Positions 28,600 to 36,834 are shown, counted from the stretch's first letter. The stretch: DNA of 64,000 bases from Bacillus sp. PK3_68 (GCF_003600835.1 NZ_NQYC01000001.1:1054001-1118000); one strand, 5' to 3'. A program made the numbers and translations. Notes: generated by a model from the letters alone, not told the origin.

Positions 28600-29783
28600 T
28601 TATGACAAATCTTGCAAGAAGCTTTTCCCGTGACTCGGCTTATTTACCTGAAAGTTCTCGGCAATCGTTGCGCCAACATCTGCAAAGGTTTTTCTGGTTG
28701 ACAGTTCTTTTCCTTCGTTCATCCGCTTGGAATACACTAACAGGGGCACATATTCTCTTGTATGATCCGTTCCATGATGAACTGGATCATTGCCATGGTC
28801 AGCTGTAATAATGAGCAAGTCATCTTCTTTCATTTGGGCAAATACTTCCGGAAGACGCGCATCGAATTCCTCGAGTGCACGGCCGTAACCTTCGGGATCA
28901 CGACGATGGCCAAACAGCGCATCAAAATCAACGAGGTTAACGAAGCTAAGACCAGTAAAGTCCTTGTCAAATACACGAATAAATTGATCCATGCCATCCA
29001 TGTTGGATTTAGTGCGGATCGATTCTGTCACACCCTCGCCGTCGAAAATGTCGGAAATTTTCCCGATGGCAATGACATCGTAGTTAGCATCCTTCAGTTC
29101 ATTCATTACTGTGCGTCCGAAAGGTTTAAGAGCATAATCGTGGCGGTTGGATGTCCGGACAAATGCACCAGGCTGGCCGACAAATGGCCGGGCAATAATA
29201 CGACCCACCATGTATTTCTCATCCAAAGTTAATTCCCTAGCAATTTCGCAAATCCGGTAAAGTTCATCCAATGGTACAATTTCTTCGTGTGCTGCTATTT
29301 GTAAAACCGAATCAGCCGAAGTATATACAATGATTGCTCCTGTTTCCATATGCTCAGGGCCTAGCTCATCTAAAATAGCGGTTCCGCTTGCCGGCTTATT
29401 GCCAATAACCTTTCTTCCTGTTTTTGCTTCCAGTTCGTCAATTAATTCTTTCGGAAACCCGTCCGGGAATACTTGAAATGGCGTTTCGATATGCAGCCCC
29501 ATCATTTCCCAGTGCCCCGTCATCGTATCTTTTCCATTTGAAGCTTCTTGCATTTTTGTATAGCAAGCAAGCGGCTGCTCCATCTTTTTAACCCCTGAAT
29601 CTCTCGGATATTAGCAAGCCCTAACTTTTCCATATGAGGCAAATTTAATCCGTTCATTCTTTCCGCAATATGACCGATTGTATCCGCTCCCAAATCATTA
29701 AACTTTTCGGCGTCAGGAGCTTCGCCAATTCCCACCGAGTCCATCACAATCAAATGGATGCGTTTGTATGTAGATGCTGTCAC
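28600..29783 (-). pseudogene. deoB: Phosphopentomutase DeoB, frameshifted
   Basis: Two frames together give the whole enzyme. The N-terminal frame begins at GTG 29783 (GGGAGG seven bases upstream) and holds the alkaline phosphatase-like metal site [11 protein letters not shown] and GADTIGH; the other frame carries the rest, including [11 protein letters not shown] and [18 protein letters not shown]. Reading breaks at an A5 run (plus-strand T5, 29585-29589): adding one A gives [12 protein letters not shown] across the joint and a 394-residue protein, the length of the B. subtilis enzyme. DeoB converts (deoxy)ribose-1-phosphate to the 5-phosphate. As written the gene would be non-functional; I think a base is missing. 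Confidence 0.88.
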
Positions 29784-29857
29784 TTCAATTCCTCCCTTAT
29801 TAAGTTTTCTTACTGCCATGATACCCTATTCGCATTTGAATAATCCATCGTTTATCT

Positions 29858-29871
29858 GTCAGATGTCTGAC
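29858..29871. promoter_or_regulatory. Operator-like palindrome before deoB
   Basis: GTCAGA and TCTGAC around two bases, a perfect 14-bp dyad 75 bases before the deoB start. It could bind a regulator of nucleoside use, but no regulator is known for it. Confidence 0.35.
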
Positions 29872-29928
29872 GACTATCCACTTATTTAAGTTTATGAAAT
29901 CATGGGTGCTTTTACAAGCAAAAAGAAA

Positions 29929-30001
29929 CTGCTCTACCGCAGACGATATTCCTTCCGAATCCCATGGGATTCGGAAGGAATATCGTCCACTTGTAGAGCA
30001 G
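29929..30001 (-). terminator. Very long hairpin after xerD with a 44-bp perfect palindrome
   Basis: Outer arms CTGCTCTAC (29929-29937) and GTAGAGCAG (29993-30001) enclose a perfect zero-loop palindrome of 44 bp (29943-29986, centre CCCATGGG). On the minus strand the structure ends in TTTCTTTTT, so it should act as the xerD terminator. The inner palindrome looks like an addition to an ordinary hairpin. Confidence 0.7.
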
Positions 30002-30020
30002 CTATTTTGCTGATGAATCA

Positions 30021-30914
30021 TCACGCCCTTGGATGGAACTGGGAATACACATCTTTCATTCTTGTTTTGCTGACATGCGTATAAATTTGCGTAGTGGAGA
30101 TGTCGGCATGTCCAAGCATTTCTTGCACAGCCCGCAAATCCGCTCCATTTTCAAGTAAATGGGTCGCAAAGGAATGTCTAAGCGTATGAGGCGTCAGCTC
30201 TTTCTCAATATTTGCCTTCTTGGCAAGCGCCTTTAAAATCTTCCAGAAGCCTTGTCTTGACAAACGTTTGCCATGGTGATTTAAAAACAGTGCTTCCTCT
30301 GTATATTTTTTTGACTTCAGTGCTGGCCGTCCTGTTTGTAAATAGGCTTCCAGAACATGTATAGCTGTTTTTCCAACCGGGATAATCCGTTCTTTGTTCC
30401 CTTTACCGGTACAGCGGACAAACCCCATAGTAATATGGACATCATCCAAATTCAAAGAAGTTAATTCACTAACCCGCATACCAGTAGCATACAACAGCTC
30501 AAGCATGGCCTGGTCGCGCTTTCCAAAAGGAGTGGAAGGATCAGGAGCTTCAAGAAGCGCTTCAACTTCGGTTAAATTAAGCACTTTCGGCAGCGTCTTT
30601 TCCATTTTCGGCGGTTCTATATGGACGGAAGGATCATTCTCCACAGCTTTATCACGCAAAAGAAATTGATGAAAAGAGCGGACAGAGGCAACATGGCGGG
30701 CTATTGTTTTCACTGATTTCCCTTCTGATTTTAAGTGGCCGAGAAATTGAACGATGTGACCTCGCGTCACCTCGTTTAAAGAAGTGAGCTGCTCTACCTT
30801 GTCCAAAAATAATAGATAATGTTTTAAATCACGTTCATAGGCGGCAACCGTATTTTTTGCCAGCCCCTTTTCAACAATCATATAATGAATAAAATCTTGT
30901 AAATGATCTTTCAT
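30021..30914 (-). CDS. xerD: Site-specific tyrosine recombinase XerD
   Basis: A 297-residue recombinase that with XerC/CodV resolves chromosome dimers at dif. It has an N-terminal SAM-like core-binding domain and a catalytic domain with R (ATGMRVSEL), HxxR ([10 protein letters not shown]), a second His (MLGHADIS) and the Tyr nucleophile in [11 protein letters not shown] 30914 is eight bases after GGGGAG. It follows yqzK closely and fur more remotely, as in B. subtilis (ripX). Confidence 0.96.
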   Translation of the reverse strand: MKDHLQDFIHYMIVEKGLAKNTVAAYERDLKHYLLFLDKVEQLTSLNEVTRGHIVQFLGHLKSEGKSVKTIARHVASVRSFHQFLLRDKAVENDPSVHIEPPKMEKTLPKVLNLTEVEALLEAPDPSTPFGKRDQAMLELLYATGMRVSELTSLNLDDVHITMGFVRCTGKGNKERIIPVGKTAIHVLEAYLQTGRPALKSKKYTEEALFLNHHGKRLSRQGFWKILKALAKKANIEKELTPHTLRHSFATHLLENGADLRAVQEMLGHADISTTQIYTHVSKTRMKDVYSQFHPRA

Positions 30915-30919
30915 TGTCA

Positions 30920-31150
30920 CTACTCCCCATCAAGATAAAAAAGCAGCAGCCGCTCGAGCCATTGATCAGCACTTTCATCCAATCGAAGACCTACTTTCAT
31001 CGCTTCTCCTTCCGGCTCTTTATATCGGTGCTTTTCTTCATATTCATGTTGGACCCAAACAATCGCACTGTAGAATAATAATGTACAGCCCGTAAAGAAA
31101 ATAAATACTTTTCCTGTCCGCCATATCGCTTTTGCTAAATCCCGTTTCAC
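30920..31150 (-). CDS. yqzK: YqzK-family small membrane protein
   Basis: A 76-residue protein with one membrane helix (about 14-33, [19 protein letters not shown]) and a polar tail with [18 protein letters not shown]. This matches the YqzK/DUF4227 family found between fur and xerD in Bacillus. Function is unknown. It starts with GTG seven bases after a G-rich ribosome site, and its stop almost touches the xerD start. Confidence 0.8.
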   Translation of the reverse strand: MKRDLAKAIWRTGKVFIFFTGCTLLFYSAIVWVQHEYEEKHRYKEPEGEAMKVGLRLDESADQWLERLLLFYLDGE

Positions 31151-31234
31151 ATGCGCGCCCCCCGCTTACTTGCTTTTTATACACAAGCTTATGCAGGCGG
31201 GCGAAGATTAGAACATCAGACTTTCATTTAAAAC

Positions 31235-31266
31235 AAAAAGCCTTCCGGCAGGCGAAAGGCTTTTTA
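31235..31266 (-). terminator. Terminator at the end of fur
   Basis: AAAAGCCTT and AAGGCTTTT arms, with TTTTT on both outer sides; it overlaps the fur stop codon. Confidence 0.8.
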
Positions 31267-31755
31267 TTCAGCATGCTGTGTTTCGAGTGATTCTTTGTTC
31301 GTTTCTTCTGTTTCGCTTTTTTCCTGACAACGCCAGCAAATGCCATGAAAAGTTAATCGGTGATCTTTTACCTGAAATTTCCAATCACGTTCTACAACCT
31401 TCTCTACATCTTCAAGCAGATCTTCCTGAATTTCATCTACAGCTCCGCATTCGATACAGACAAGGTGATGATGGAAATGAGCCGCCCCTTCTTGACGTAA
31501 ATCATAGCGGGACACGCCGTCTCCAAAATTTATTTTATCAACAACTTTCAGTTCATTCAGCAATTCCAGCGTTCGATAAACAGTTGCCAGCCCTATTTCA
31601 GGCGCCTTTTCTTTAACGAGGAGGTAGACATCTTCTGCGCTCAGATGATCTTCTTCATGTTCAAGCAGCACCCGGACAGTGGCTTCTCGCTGGGGTGTCA
31701 ATTTATAACTCGCAGAATGTAATTGTTTTTTAATACGTTCGATCCGGCTTTCCAT
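31264..31755 (-). CDS. fur: Ferric uptake regulator Fur
   Basis: A 163-residue Fur-family repressor: winged helix in the first 85 residues (YKLTPQREATVRVLLEHEEDHLSAEDVY, GLATVYRTLELL), a His-rich metal site (HFHHHLVC), and two CxxC zinc pairs (CIECG and CWRC). The identity as Fur rather than PerR or Zur rests on position next to yqzK-xerD and on the Fur-box-like site upstream. An acidic tail of about 20 residues (SETEETNKESLETQHAE) follows the second CxxC. Confidence 0.9.
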   Translation of the reverse strand: MESRIERIKKQLHSASYKLTPQREATVRVLLEHEEDHLSAEDVYLLVKEKAPEIGLATVYRTLELLNELKVVDKINFGDGVSRYDLRQEGAAHFHHHLVCIECGAVDEIQEDLLEDVEKVVERDWKFQVKDHRLTFHGICWRCQEKSETEETNKESLETQHAE

Positions 31756-31786
31756 TATTTAGCCCCTCCCTCGCCGATGTATTTTT

Positions 31787-31815
31787 ATTATATCAAACTG
31801 GCAGGAAGTTGCAAA
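31787..31815 (-). promoter_or_regulatory. SigmaA promoter of fur
   Basis: On the minus strand TTTGCA (31810-31815), 17 bases, TATAAT (31787-31792). Confidence 0.6.
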
Positions 31816-31839
31816 ATAAAATCATTACAATATATTTTT

Positions 31840-31854
31840 TAATAATGATTATCA
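31840..31854. promoter_or_regulatory. Fur-box-like operator upstream of fur
   Basis: On the minus strand TGATAATCATTATTA matches the 7-1-7 Fur box TGATAATnATTATCA at all but one position. It lies 24 bases upstream of the fur -35 box, so Fur or a paralogue could control fur. Confidence 0.6.
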
Positions 31855-31865
31855 TATAGAAATCA

Positions 31866-32500
31866 TTATTTTATCACGATTTTCATTAAAGCAGGAGAAA
31901 TGTATGCCTCAATTCCTGCCGCTAAAGCAGCCATCCCAGCTGCCAGCAGAAAGAAGAGGAGGTACCTTGAGAAAAGGGTAGTAATATAGAATTGCCCAGC
32001 CTGTCTCATAAAAATTTTCTTTATCAATTGTAAGGAAAAAGCGACTGATATAGCAGCAATAAAAATAAACGCCGGGATAATAATCAAATTTTGTGGAAGA
32101 ATGGTTGCCACAGCTAAAAAAAGCCTTGCCAGTCCATTTGCTGGACGAGGAACCCGACTGAAAAGCCGATGACAATCCCTTTCATAAACAGGAAGATAAA
32201 AATTAGCGGCAAACCGATAATAGAAACACCGAATAGCCACATGCAGCCTAAGTATTTCAAGTTATGCATGAGGCTCTGTTGGAACAAATCCTCGGAATCA
32301 GCCATTTGTCCGGTAGATACTTGTCCAAAAAATTGTTGCAGATAATAAGCTAAATCTTCTTTTTGAGCGAGCGATAAACTATTTACCACAATTGCTCCAA
32401 ATACCACTCCCATAAAAAACAGTACGCTGACGAATAAATAAATAGAAGCATGGGCCTGAATATGGCGGCCAACCATAATCGACGATAACTTTTTCTGCAT
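31866..32500 (-). pseudogene. spoIIM: Stage II sporulation protein M, frameshifted
   Basis: Two frames make SpoIIM. The first starts at ATG 32500 (AAAGGGGGAG upstream) and runs to MDWQGFF before a stop; the second continues [20 protein letters not shown] and two more membrane segments. One extra T in the T7 run (plus-strand A7, 32116-32122) joins GFF to LAVATI and gives about 211 residues, the family length. SpoIIM is a mother-cell membrane protein of the DMP complex with SpoIID and SpoIIP, needed for septal peptidoglycan removal and engulfment. Since the cell has an otherwise intact sporulation set, a missing base call is the likeliest cause. Confidence 0.85.
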
Positions 32501-32527
32501 ATAAGCTCCCCCTTTTGCCATTAGTTC

Positions 32528-32556
32528 AATTTATGTGCAAAAAAGGGGGGATATGC
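32528..32556 (-). promoter_or_regulatory. SigmaE promoter of spoIIM
   Basis: On the minus strand GCATATC (32550-32556), 14 bases, CATAAATT (32528-32535), close to the SigmaE consensus KMATATT-N14-CATACAnT. spoIIM is a SigmaE gene in B. subtilis. Confidence 0.65.
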
Positions 32557-32608
32557 TTAGATGACATGAATCGTTTGAATGATTTTTGCAGACTGCCTTA
32601 CGCTGCTC

Positions 32609-33159
32609 TTACTCTGTCAATGCCTTTTGCAACTGTAAATATTGAATAGCATAAGCTGTTTTCGCATCCCAAATCCGCTGCTCTTCCATCAGTTGCTCTG
32701 CTTCCCCAGCGTGACTTCCATTAATTCAACAAATTCATCTTCATCCGGCTGCAGCCGTTCTTCTTTCTGAGTCAATCCTTCTGCTAAATATAAATAAACA
32801 ATCTCATCCGCGAATCCTGGCGATGTATAGAAAGACTGCAGAAGTTTCAGACTTTGACAAACGTAGCCCGTTTCTTCTTCTAATTCACGGCGGGCAGTCG
32901 CTTCAGGCCCTTCACCTTTTTCTAGCTTCCCAGCCGGAATTTCTACGATAGAACGCTCCAGTGCTTTCCTGTATTGTTCCACAAGAACAATTTTCCCCTC
33001 ATTCGTTAATGCGAGTATAGCCACAGCCCCGGGATGCTTCACAATCTCTCTTTTTGCCTGCTTGCCATCCGGCAGTTGAATATTATCCACCTGCAGCTGA
33101 ATAACTTTTCCTTCAAATATTATTTCTGTGTCAATGGTCTTTTCTTCAAATTTCTTCAC
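32609..33159 (-). pseudogene. nudF: ADP-ribose pyrophosphatase NudF, frameshifted near the C-terminus
   Basis: A Nudix hydrolase that removes ADP-ribose. The Nudix box is complete (GKLEKGEGPEATARRELEEETGY). As written the frame ends early at TLGKQSN. One added G in the G4 run (plus-strand C4, 32704-32707) restores TLGEAEQLMEEQRIWDAKTA and the conserved tail AYAIQYLQLQKALTE, ending at the TAA of 32609-32611 (about 183 residues). GTG 33159 (MKKFEEKTI) is the likely start, eight bases after AAGGAG; the GTG-ATG start at 33168 abuts that site. Confidence 0.85.
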
Positions 33160-33229
33160 CTTCATCACTCCTTTTATTTCCTATTCAGTTTATCATACTC
33201 AATAAGCTAAAATGAACTGGACAGATCAT

Positions 33230-33258
33230 TTGGCGAACGCTTCTCGTTTCGCTATGAT
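33230..33258 (+). promoter_or_regulatory. SigmaA promoter of yqkF
   Basis: TTGGCG (33230-33235), 17 bases, TATGAT (33253-33258), 25 bases before the start. Confidence 0.6.
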
Positions 33259-33282
33259 AACAGAAGAAAGGAGCTGAATGAA

Positions 33283-34203
33283 ATGAAAAAAAACCTGCTC
33301 GGCAAGTCTGATTTGCTTGTGAGCGAACTCGCTCTGGGTTGCATGTCACTTGGAAAAGATAAACAGGCAGCTCAAACTATTATCGAAACGGCTCTGGAAG
33401 AAGGCATCAACTATTTTGACACAGCGGACTTATACGATTTTGGGCTAAATGAAACAATTGTTGGTGCTGCGCTCAAGCCGGTACGAGAGCGAGTGATCAT
33501 TGCGACAAAGGTGGGAAACCGATGGGAAGAAGGCAAAGAAGGCTGGTCATGGAACCCATCAAAGACATACATAAAAGAAGCCGTGAAACATAGCCTTACT
33601 CGCCTTCAAACGGATTATATTGACCTTTACCAGCTGCATGGAGGAACAATGGACGATCCAATAGAGGAAATAATTGAAGCGTTTGAAGATCTAAAAAAAG
33701 AGGGGCTAGTCCGTGCATACGGTATCTCTTCCATTCGTCCAAATGTTATTCGTGAATTTGCTACCCGTTCTTCTATCGATAGCGTAATGATGCAATACAG
33801 CCCGCTGGACCGCCGTCCTGAAGAACAAGTATTGCCGCTCCTTCAAGAGCATAATATTAGCATTGTTGCCCGCGGACCGCTTGCTAAAGGCTTGCTAAGC
33901 ACAAGCTGGAGAGAGAAAATAGGCAAGTTTCAGGAAAGGGGCTTTCTTGATTATTCTTCAGCAGAACTTACTGATCTGTTGAATGAACTTGAGCATAAAC
34001 TTTCAGATGCACGTACGTTAAACGCACTTTCTCTGCGTTATCTATTACAACATGAAGGTGTTGCTGCTGTTGTTGCAGGAGCCAGCTCTGTCAGTCAACT
34101 GAAAGAAAATGTCCGTGCGGTGAAAGAAGCTCCTCTTTCAGAAGAAGAACTCCAGCTTATCCAGCAGCTGACAAAAGCGAATCAATACGTACAACACCGA
34201 TAA
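33283..34203 (+). CDS. yqkF: Aldo/keto reductase YqkF
   Basis: A 306-residue NADPH-dependent (beta/alpha)8 reductase. Conserved residues are the Asp and Tyr of FDTADLYDFG, the Lys of ATKVG, and the His of QLHGG. It belongs to the AKR11-like group; the natural substrate is not known. It is divergent from nudF, as in B. subtilis. Confidence 0.92.
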   Translation: MKKNLLGKSDLLVSELALGCMSLGKDKQAAQTIIETALEEGINYFDTADLYDFGLNETIVGAALKPVRERVIIATKVGNRWEEGKEGWSWNPSKTYIKEAVKHSLTRLQTDYIDLYQLHGGTMDDPIEEIIEAFEDLKKEGLVRAYGISSIRPNVIREFATRSSIDSVMMQYSPLDRRPEEQVLPLLQEHNISIVARGPLAKGLLSTSWREKIGKFQERGFLDYSSAELTDLLNELEHKLSDARTLNALSLRYLLQHEGVAAVVAGASSVSQLKENVRAVKEAPLSEEELQLIQQLTKANQYVQHR

Positions 34204-34209
34204 ACAAAC

Positions 34210-34250
34210 GGAGCGGCCACTGATGGGCCGCTCCGGACTATAAAAAATAA
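34210..34250 (+). terminator. Terminator after yqkF
   Basis: GGAGCGGCC and GGCCGCTCC perfect arms, followed by a broken T-rich tail. Confidence 0.65.
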
Positions 34251-34252
34251 TT

Positions 34253-34497
34253 TTATTTAAACTTTTTCCAATCCATGGGGCTTTCATTTAATAATTCCAC
34301 AAAGCTCTTATTCTTCTCGCGCCGGCGCCGCTCTTCTTTTTTTGCTGTTCGGCAGCGGCTTTTTTTTCTTCTTCTTCCACTTTTAATTTCTTTTGTTTTT
34401 CCTTCAACTGCTCAAGAATGCCCGCATTCAACGTGTCTTTCAATGTTAGCTGTTCCTCTTTTTTGTCATTTTTCTTGGTTTGATTTCTCTTTTTCAT
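34253..34497 (-). pseudogene. yqkE: YqkE-family protein, frameshifted
   Basis: A small, highly charged, probably helical protein (about 81 residues after repair). The written frame turns into SGAGARRIRALWNY and stops. Adding one A to an A7 run (plus-strand T7, 34337-34343) gives KKKERRRREKNKSFVELLNE and ends SPMDWKKFK, which is the conserved YqkE tail (DWKKFK). Function is unknown. It is convergent to yqkF. Confidence 0.78.
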
Positions 34498-34620
34498 TGT
34501 TCCTGCTCTTCCTCCCCATCTTATTATTTTTATTTTACACAGGACAAGGCAACGAGTTCAAATGATCTTTCTTTTTAGAAATGGTACACTGAAAATATTA
34601 AATTTCCGAGGTGACCATAA

Positions 34621-35532
34621 ATGAAGAAATGGATAACAGCGCTTGGCTCCAGTGCAGCGCTGACTGTTGCAGCCGGCTTTTATTTATCGAGCCGCATTTT
34701 GCACATGAGAAAGAAAAACGAAGACTTCATCTACCAACGCGAGGTGGAGGCCAAACGGCTGGATAGTAAACAATACGAGCAACTGCCAAAGGAAGCGGTA
34801 TGGATTGATTCTCCTTTTGGCTACCAGCTGCGCGCTGTGTTTGTCACTCCTCATCCAGGCGGCCCATACATGATTTTCTGCCACGGTGTCACTGAAACAA
34901 AAACAAATTCTATTAAATATATGAATTTATTTCTGGAGCGGGGCTTTAACGGCATTATTTATGATCACCGTCGCCATGGAGAATCAGGCGGCCGCACAAC
35001 CAGCTACGGTTATTATGAAAAAGAAGATTTGCAGGCAGTGGTTAATGAGCTTATTCGGCGAGAGGGCAACAACGTGTCCTTTGGCATTCATGGCGAATCG
35101 ATGGGAGCAGCCACCTTGCTTTTGTATGCTGGCCTCGTTGAAGACCGTGCAGATTTTTATATCGCAGACTGCCCTTTTTCTGATTTCCAAGCCCAGATCG
35201 CTCATCAAATGAAACGCGAGATCAAAGCAGCACCGCATCTACTCGTCCATCTCACCAATTGGGCTGTTTTAATGCGTGGCCGCTTTCGTCTGTCGGATAT
35301 TTCTCCACTTAACGCAGTGAAGAATATTAGAAAGCCTGTTCTCTTTATTCATAGTGAAGAGGATACTTACATTCTCCCGGATATGACGAAAGAGCTGTAT
35401 GAGCAAAAGAGGGCCCCGAAGGACATTTATCTCGCTCCCAAAGGCGCTCATGCCCAATCCTATAATGAGAACCCCGAGGCTTACGCAAAAGCAATCGACC
35501 GCTTTTTAAATATGTATTACCAAAAGAAATAG
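34621..35532 (+). CDS. yqkD: Alpha/beta hydrolase YqkD, membrane-anchored
   Basis: A 303-residue hydrolase with an N-terminal membrane anchor (about 5-25). The nucleophile Ser is in GIHGESMGAAT, the acid Asp in HSEEDTYIL and the His in KGAHAQSY; the oxyanion region is FCHGVTE. The family contains lipase and esterase-like enzymes; substrate unknown. GAGGTGACC precedes the ATG and an extended -10 promoter (TGGTACACT, 34583-34590) lies upstream. Confidence 0.88.
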   Translation: MKKWITALGSSAALTVAAGFYLSSRILHMRKKNEDFIYQREVEAKRLDSKQYEQLPKEAVWIDSPFGYQLRAVFVTPHPGGPYMIFCHGVTETKTNSIKYMNLFLERGFNGIIYDHRRHGESGGRTTSYGYYEKEDLQAVVNELIRREGNNVSFGIHGESMGAATLLLYAGLVEDRADFYIADCPFSDFQAQIAHQMKREIKAAPHLLVHLTNWAVLMRGRFRLSDISPLNAVKNIRKPVLFIHSEEDTYILPDMTKELYEQKRAPKDIYLAPKGAHAQSYNENPEAYAKAIDRFLNMYYQKK

Positions 35533-35536
35533 ACCG

Positions 35537-35577
35537 TCGTTCCCGCTGCAGATAGCGGGAATGATTTGTTTTTATGA
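35537..35577 (+). terminator. Terminator after yqkD
   Basis: GTTCCCGCT and AGCGGGAAT arms, followed by ATTTGTTTTTATG. Confidence 0.75.
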
Positions 35578-35889
35578 ATGATTTACTATATTCATCCGTC
35601 CATTTAAAATTTCTCCCGGGCTGCTGAGCCGATAATGATTAGCACCGGACAAACCGATCGTTAACCGATCTGCATAAAATAACATTTGAGACTTTTCCAC
35701 ATATACTGACATCGCGTTTGTCTGTATTTCCACATCGCCCGCCGACACCTCAGTTGTAATCCACAATGTCGGAATACCGTTCACTCCGCAGCCGCATCCT
35801 TCCGTGTCATAGTAAAGCTTTAAATACTTACCGCCTCCCAGTTTGTCTGAAAGCTTTCCAGCTGCCTGTTCTGTGATATGGATCTCCAT
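35572..35889 (-). CDS. yqkB: YqkB, HesB/IscA-fold iron-sulfur biosynthesis family protein
   Basis: A 105-residue protein of the Fe-S biosynthesis (HesB-like) fold found as YqkB in Bacillus: MEIHITEQAAGKL opening and a CGCG motif (GCGCGVNGIP). The canonical three-cysteine pattern of IscA is not present; the C-terminal CxC is missing, so it is probably not a classical A-type carrier. ATG 35889 is eight bases after AAGGAG. Confidence 0.8.
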   Translation of the reverse strand: MEIHITEQAAGKLSDKLGGGKYLKLYYDTEGCGCGVNGIPTLWITTEVSAGDVEIQTNAMSVYVEKSQMLFYADRLTIGLSGANHYRLSSPGEILNGRMNIVNHS

Positions 35890-35917
35890 TTTGATTACTC
35901 CTTTCAAAGAGAGGTGA

Positions 35918-35946
35918 TTGATTTTTAGCCTGTTTCTTTATACTAT
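35918..35946 (+). promoter_or_regulatory. SigmaA promoter of the CDGSH gene
   Basis: TTGATT (35918-35923), 17 bases, TACTAT (35941-35946), 35 bases before the start. Confidence 0.55.
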
Positions 35947-35981
35947 CAAACTGAGTCAATGATAAGAGAGGGGATAATGAA

Positions 35982-36203
35982 ATGTCAAAAGCTCAGATTA
36001 AAGTAATGGACAATGGTTCCTTTAAAGTGTCCGGGGATGTAGAACTAATTGATATGGATGGAAATGTATTTAAAACAAAGCCGGTATTTTCACTCTGTCG
36101 CTGTGGTCAATCACAGAAAATGCCTTTTTGTGATGCTTCCCACCGGAGACAGTTTGAATCCTGTGTCCGTGCGGAACAAGTATTAGAAGAAAAAGAAAAG
36201 TAA
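35982..36203 (+). CDS. CDGSH iron-sulfur domain protein
   Basis: A 73-residue protein with the CDGSH-type 2Fe-2S motif CRCGQSQKMPFCDASH: three Cys and one His ligands in the family arrangement. Such small proteins bind a labile 2Fe-2S cluster and may act in electron or cluster transfer. Sitting beside yqkB, another Fe-S family protein, hints at a shared role, which is inference. Confidence 0.85.
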   Translation: MSKAQIKVMDNGSFKVSGDVELIDMDGNVFKTKPVFSLCRCGQSQKMPFCDASHRRQFESCVRAEQVLEEKEK

Positions 36204-36318
36204 ATTTTTCTCTTCTTATTATGATTAACAACACTTACTCGATCCTGACAAGGCAAAGAGTAACCTACCAGTCATAAGCAGAGCAAGCAGCGAAAGTCGG
36301 GTGTTTATTAGAGCCTGT
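36204..36318 (+). other. Non-coding leader with terminator before yqzH
   Basis: No frame is visible. The stretch GGCAAAGAGTAACCTACCAG with AGCAGAGCAAGCAGCGAAAG, ending in a strong terminator, looks like a structured leader, but I could not match it to a known riboswitch or to a T-box (no GGTGG-ACCGCG motif). Confidence 0.3.
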
Positions 36319-36346
36319 GAGCCGCCATTGTTGGCGGCTCTTTTTT
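36319..36346 (+). terminator. Terminator upstream of yqzH
   Basis: GAGCCGCC and GGCGGCTC perfect arms around six bases, followed by TTTTTT. Confidence 0.88.
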
Positions 36347-36372
36347 CCCCACTAATAGAGGAGTGAATTTCT

Positions 36373-36564
36373 TTGGAAAAAGCATTTATGAAAAAAATGA
36401 TTAGACAAAGCCTATCTCAGTACTATCTTATATTGGAAGAAAATGAAGCAGAAAACGTTTATAGCCTGCTGATGGAACGCATTCAAAATCGTCGCTATGC
36501 TGAGGAGGGGGAATGGCACGAGATTATTGAGGATGAAGTGTACGCATTTATCACAAATACATAA
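36373..36564 (+). CDS. yqzH: YqzH-family small protein
   Basis: A 63-residue, mostly helical soluble protein (MEKAFMKKMIRQSLSQYY ... WHEIIEDEVYAFIT) matching YqzH, a Bacillus protein of unknown function found beside yqjQ. The start is TTG, nine bases after GGAG. Confidence 0.75.
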   Translation: MEKAFMKKMIRQSLSQYYLILEENEAENVYSLLMERIQNRRYAEEGEWHEIIEDEVYAFITNT

Positions 36565-36597
36565 AGGTGCCAGATGTTTTTTCAACACCTGGCGCCT
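36565..36597. repeat. Inverted repeat directly after yqzH
   Basis: AGGTGCCAG and CTGGCGCCT (one G-T pair), with an inner TGTT/AACA pair around TTTTTC. It starts at the base after the yqzH stop and may be its terminator or a short dispersed repeat. Confidence 0.5.
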
Positions 36598-36834
36598 AAG
36601 ATCATCCTATCAACTTTCACTTGTGCCACCTTATGGACCTATAAGCGAGCACATACAAACGCGTTATTGCTCTATGTTTCGTCTCTGTTGTACTTGATGG
36701 TTGATTTTGCTGTGGGCGACCGCTTTCTGCTTCAATCGATGCTTGAAGAACAACCCCTCATTTTTAACAGCACCTATTTTTTAAAAAACGCTTTGCGGCC
36801 AAGTCTTTCTACAATCCGAGGAAACAAGGTATAA
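36574..36834 (+). CDS. Possible 86-residue membrane protein, doubtful
   Basis: A frame with two hydrophobic stretches (PKIILSTFTCATLW and NALLLYVSSLLYLMVDF) and a weak AGGTG site. Its first 65 residues look protein-like, but the last 20 overlap the convergent yqjQ end, past a T6A6 tract where a base error could hide a stop. It may be a small gene cut wrongly, or spurious. Confidence 0.3.
   Translation: MFFQHLAPKIILSTFTCATLWTYKRAHTNALLLYVSSLLYLMVDFAVGDRFLLQSMLEEQPLIFNSTYFLKNALRPSLSTIRGNKV

Noticed and set aside
29800-30084. Overlapping frames on both strands across 29800-30084 sharing the peptide SFRIPWDSEGISS
   Set aside because: The same peptide on both strands arises from the 44-bp palindrome; neither frame has a ribosome site or family match.
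36230-36300. T-box or c-di-GMP riboswitch before yqzH
   Set aside because: The GGTGG-ACC T-box core and the GEMM core motifs are absent.
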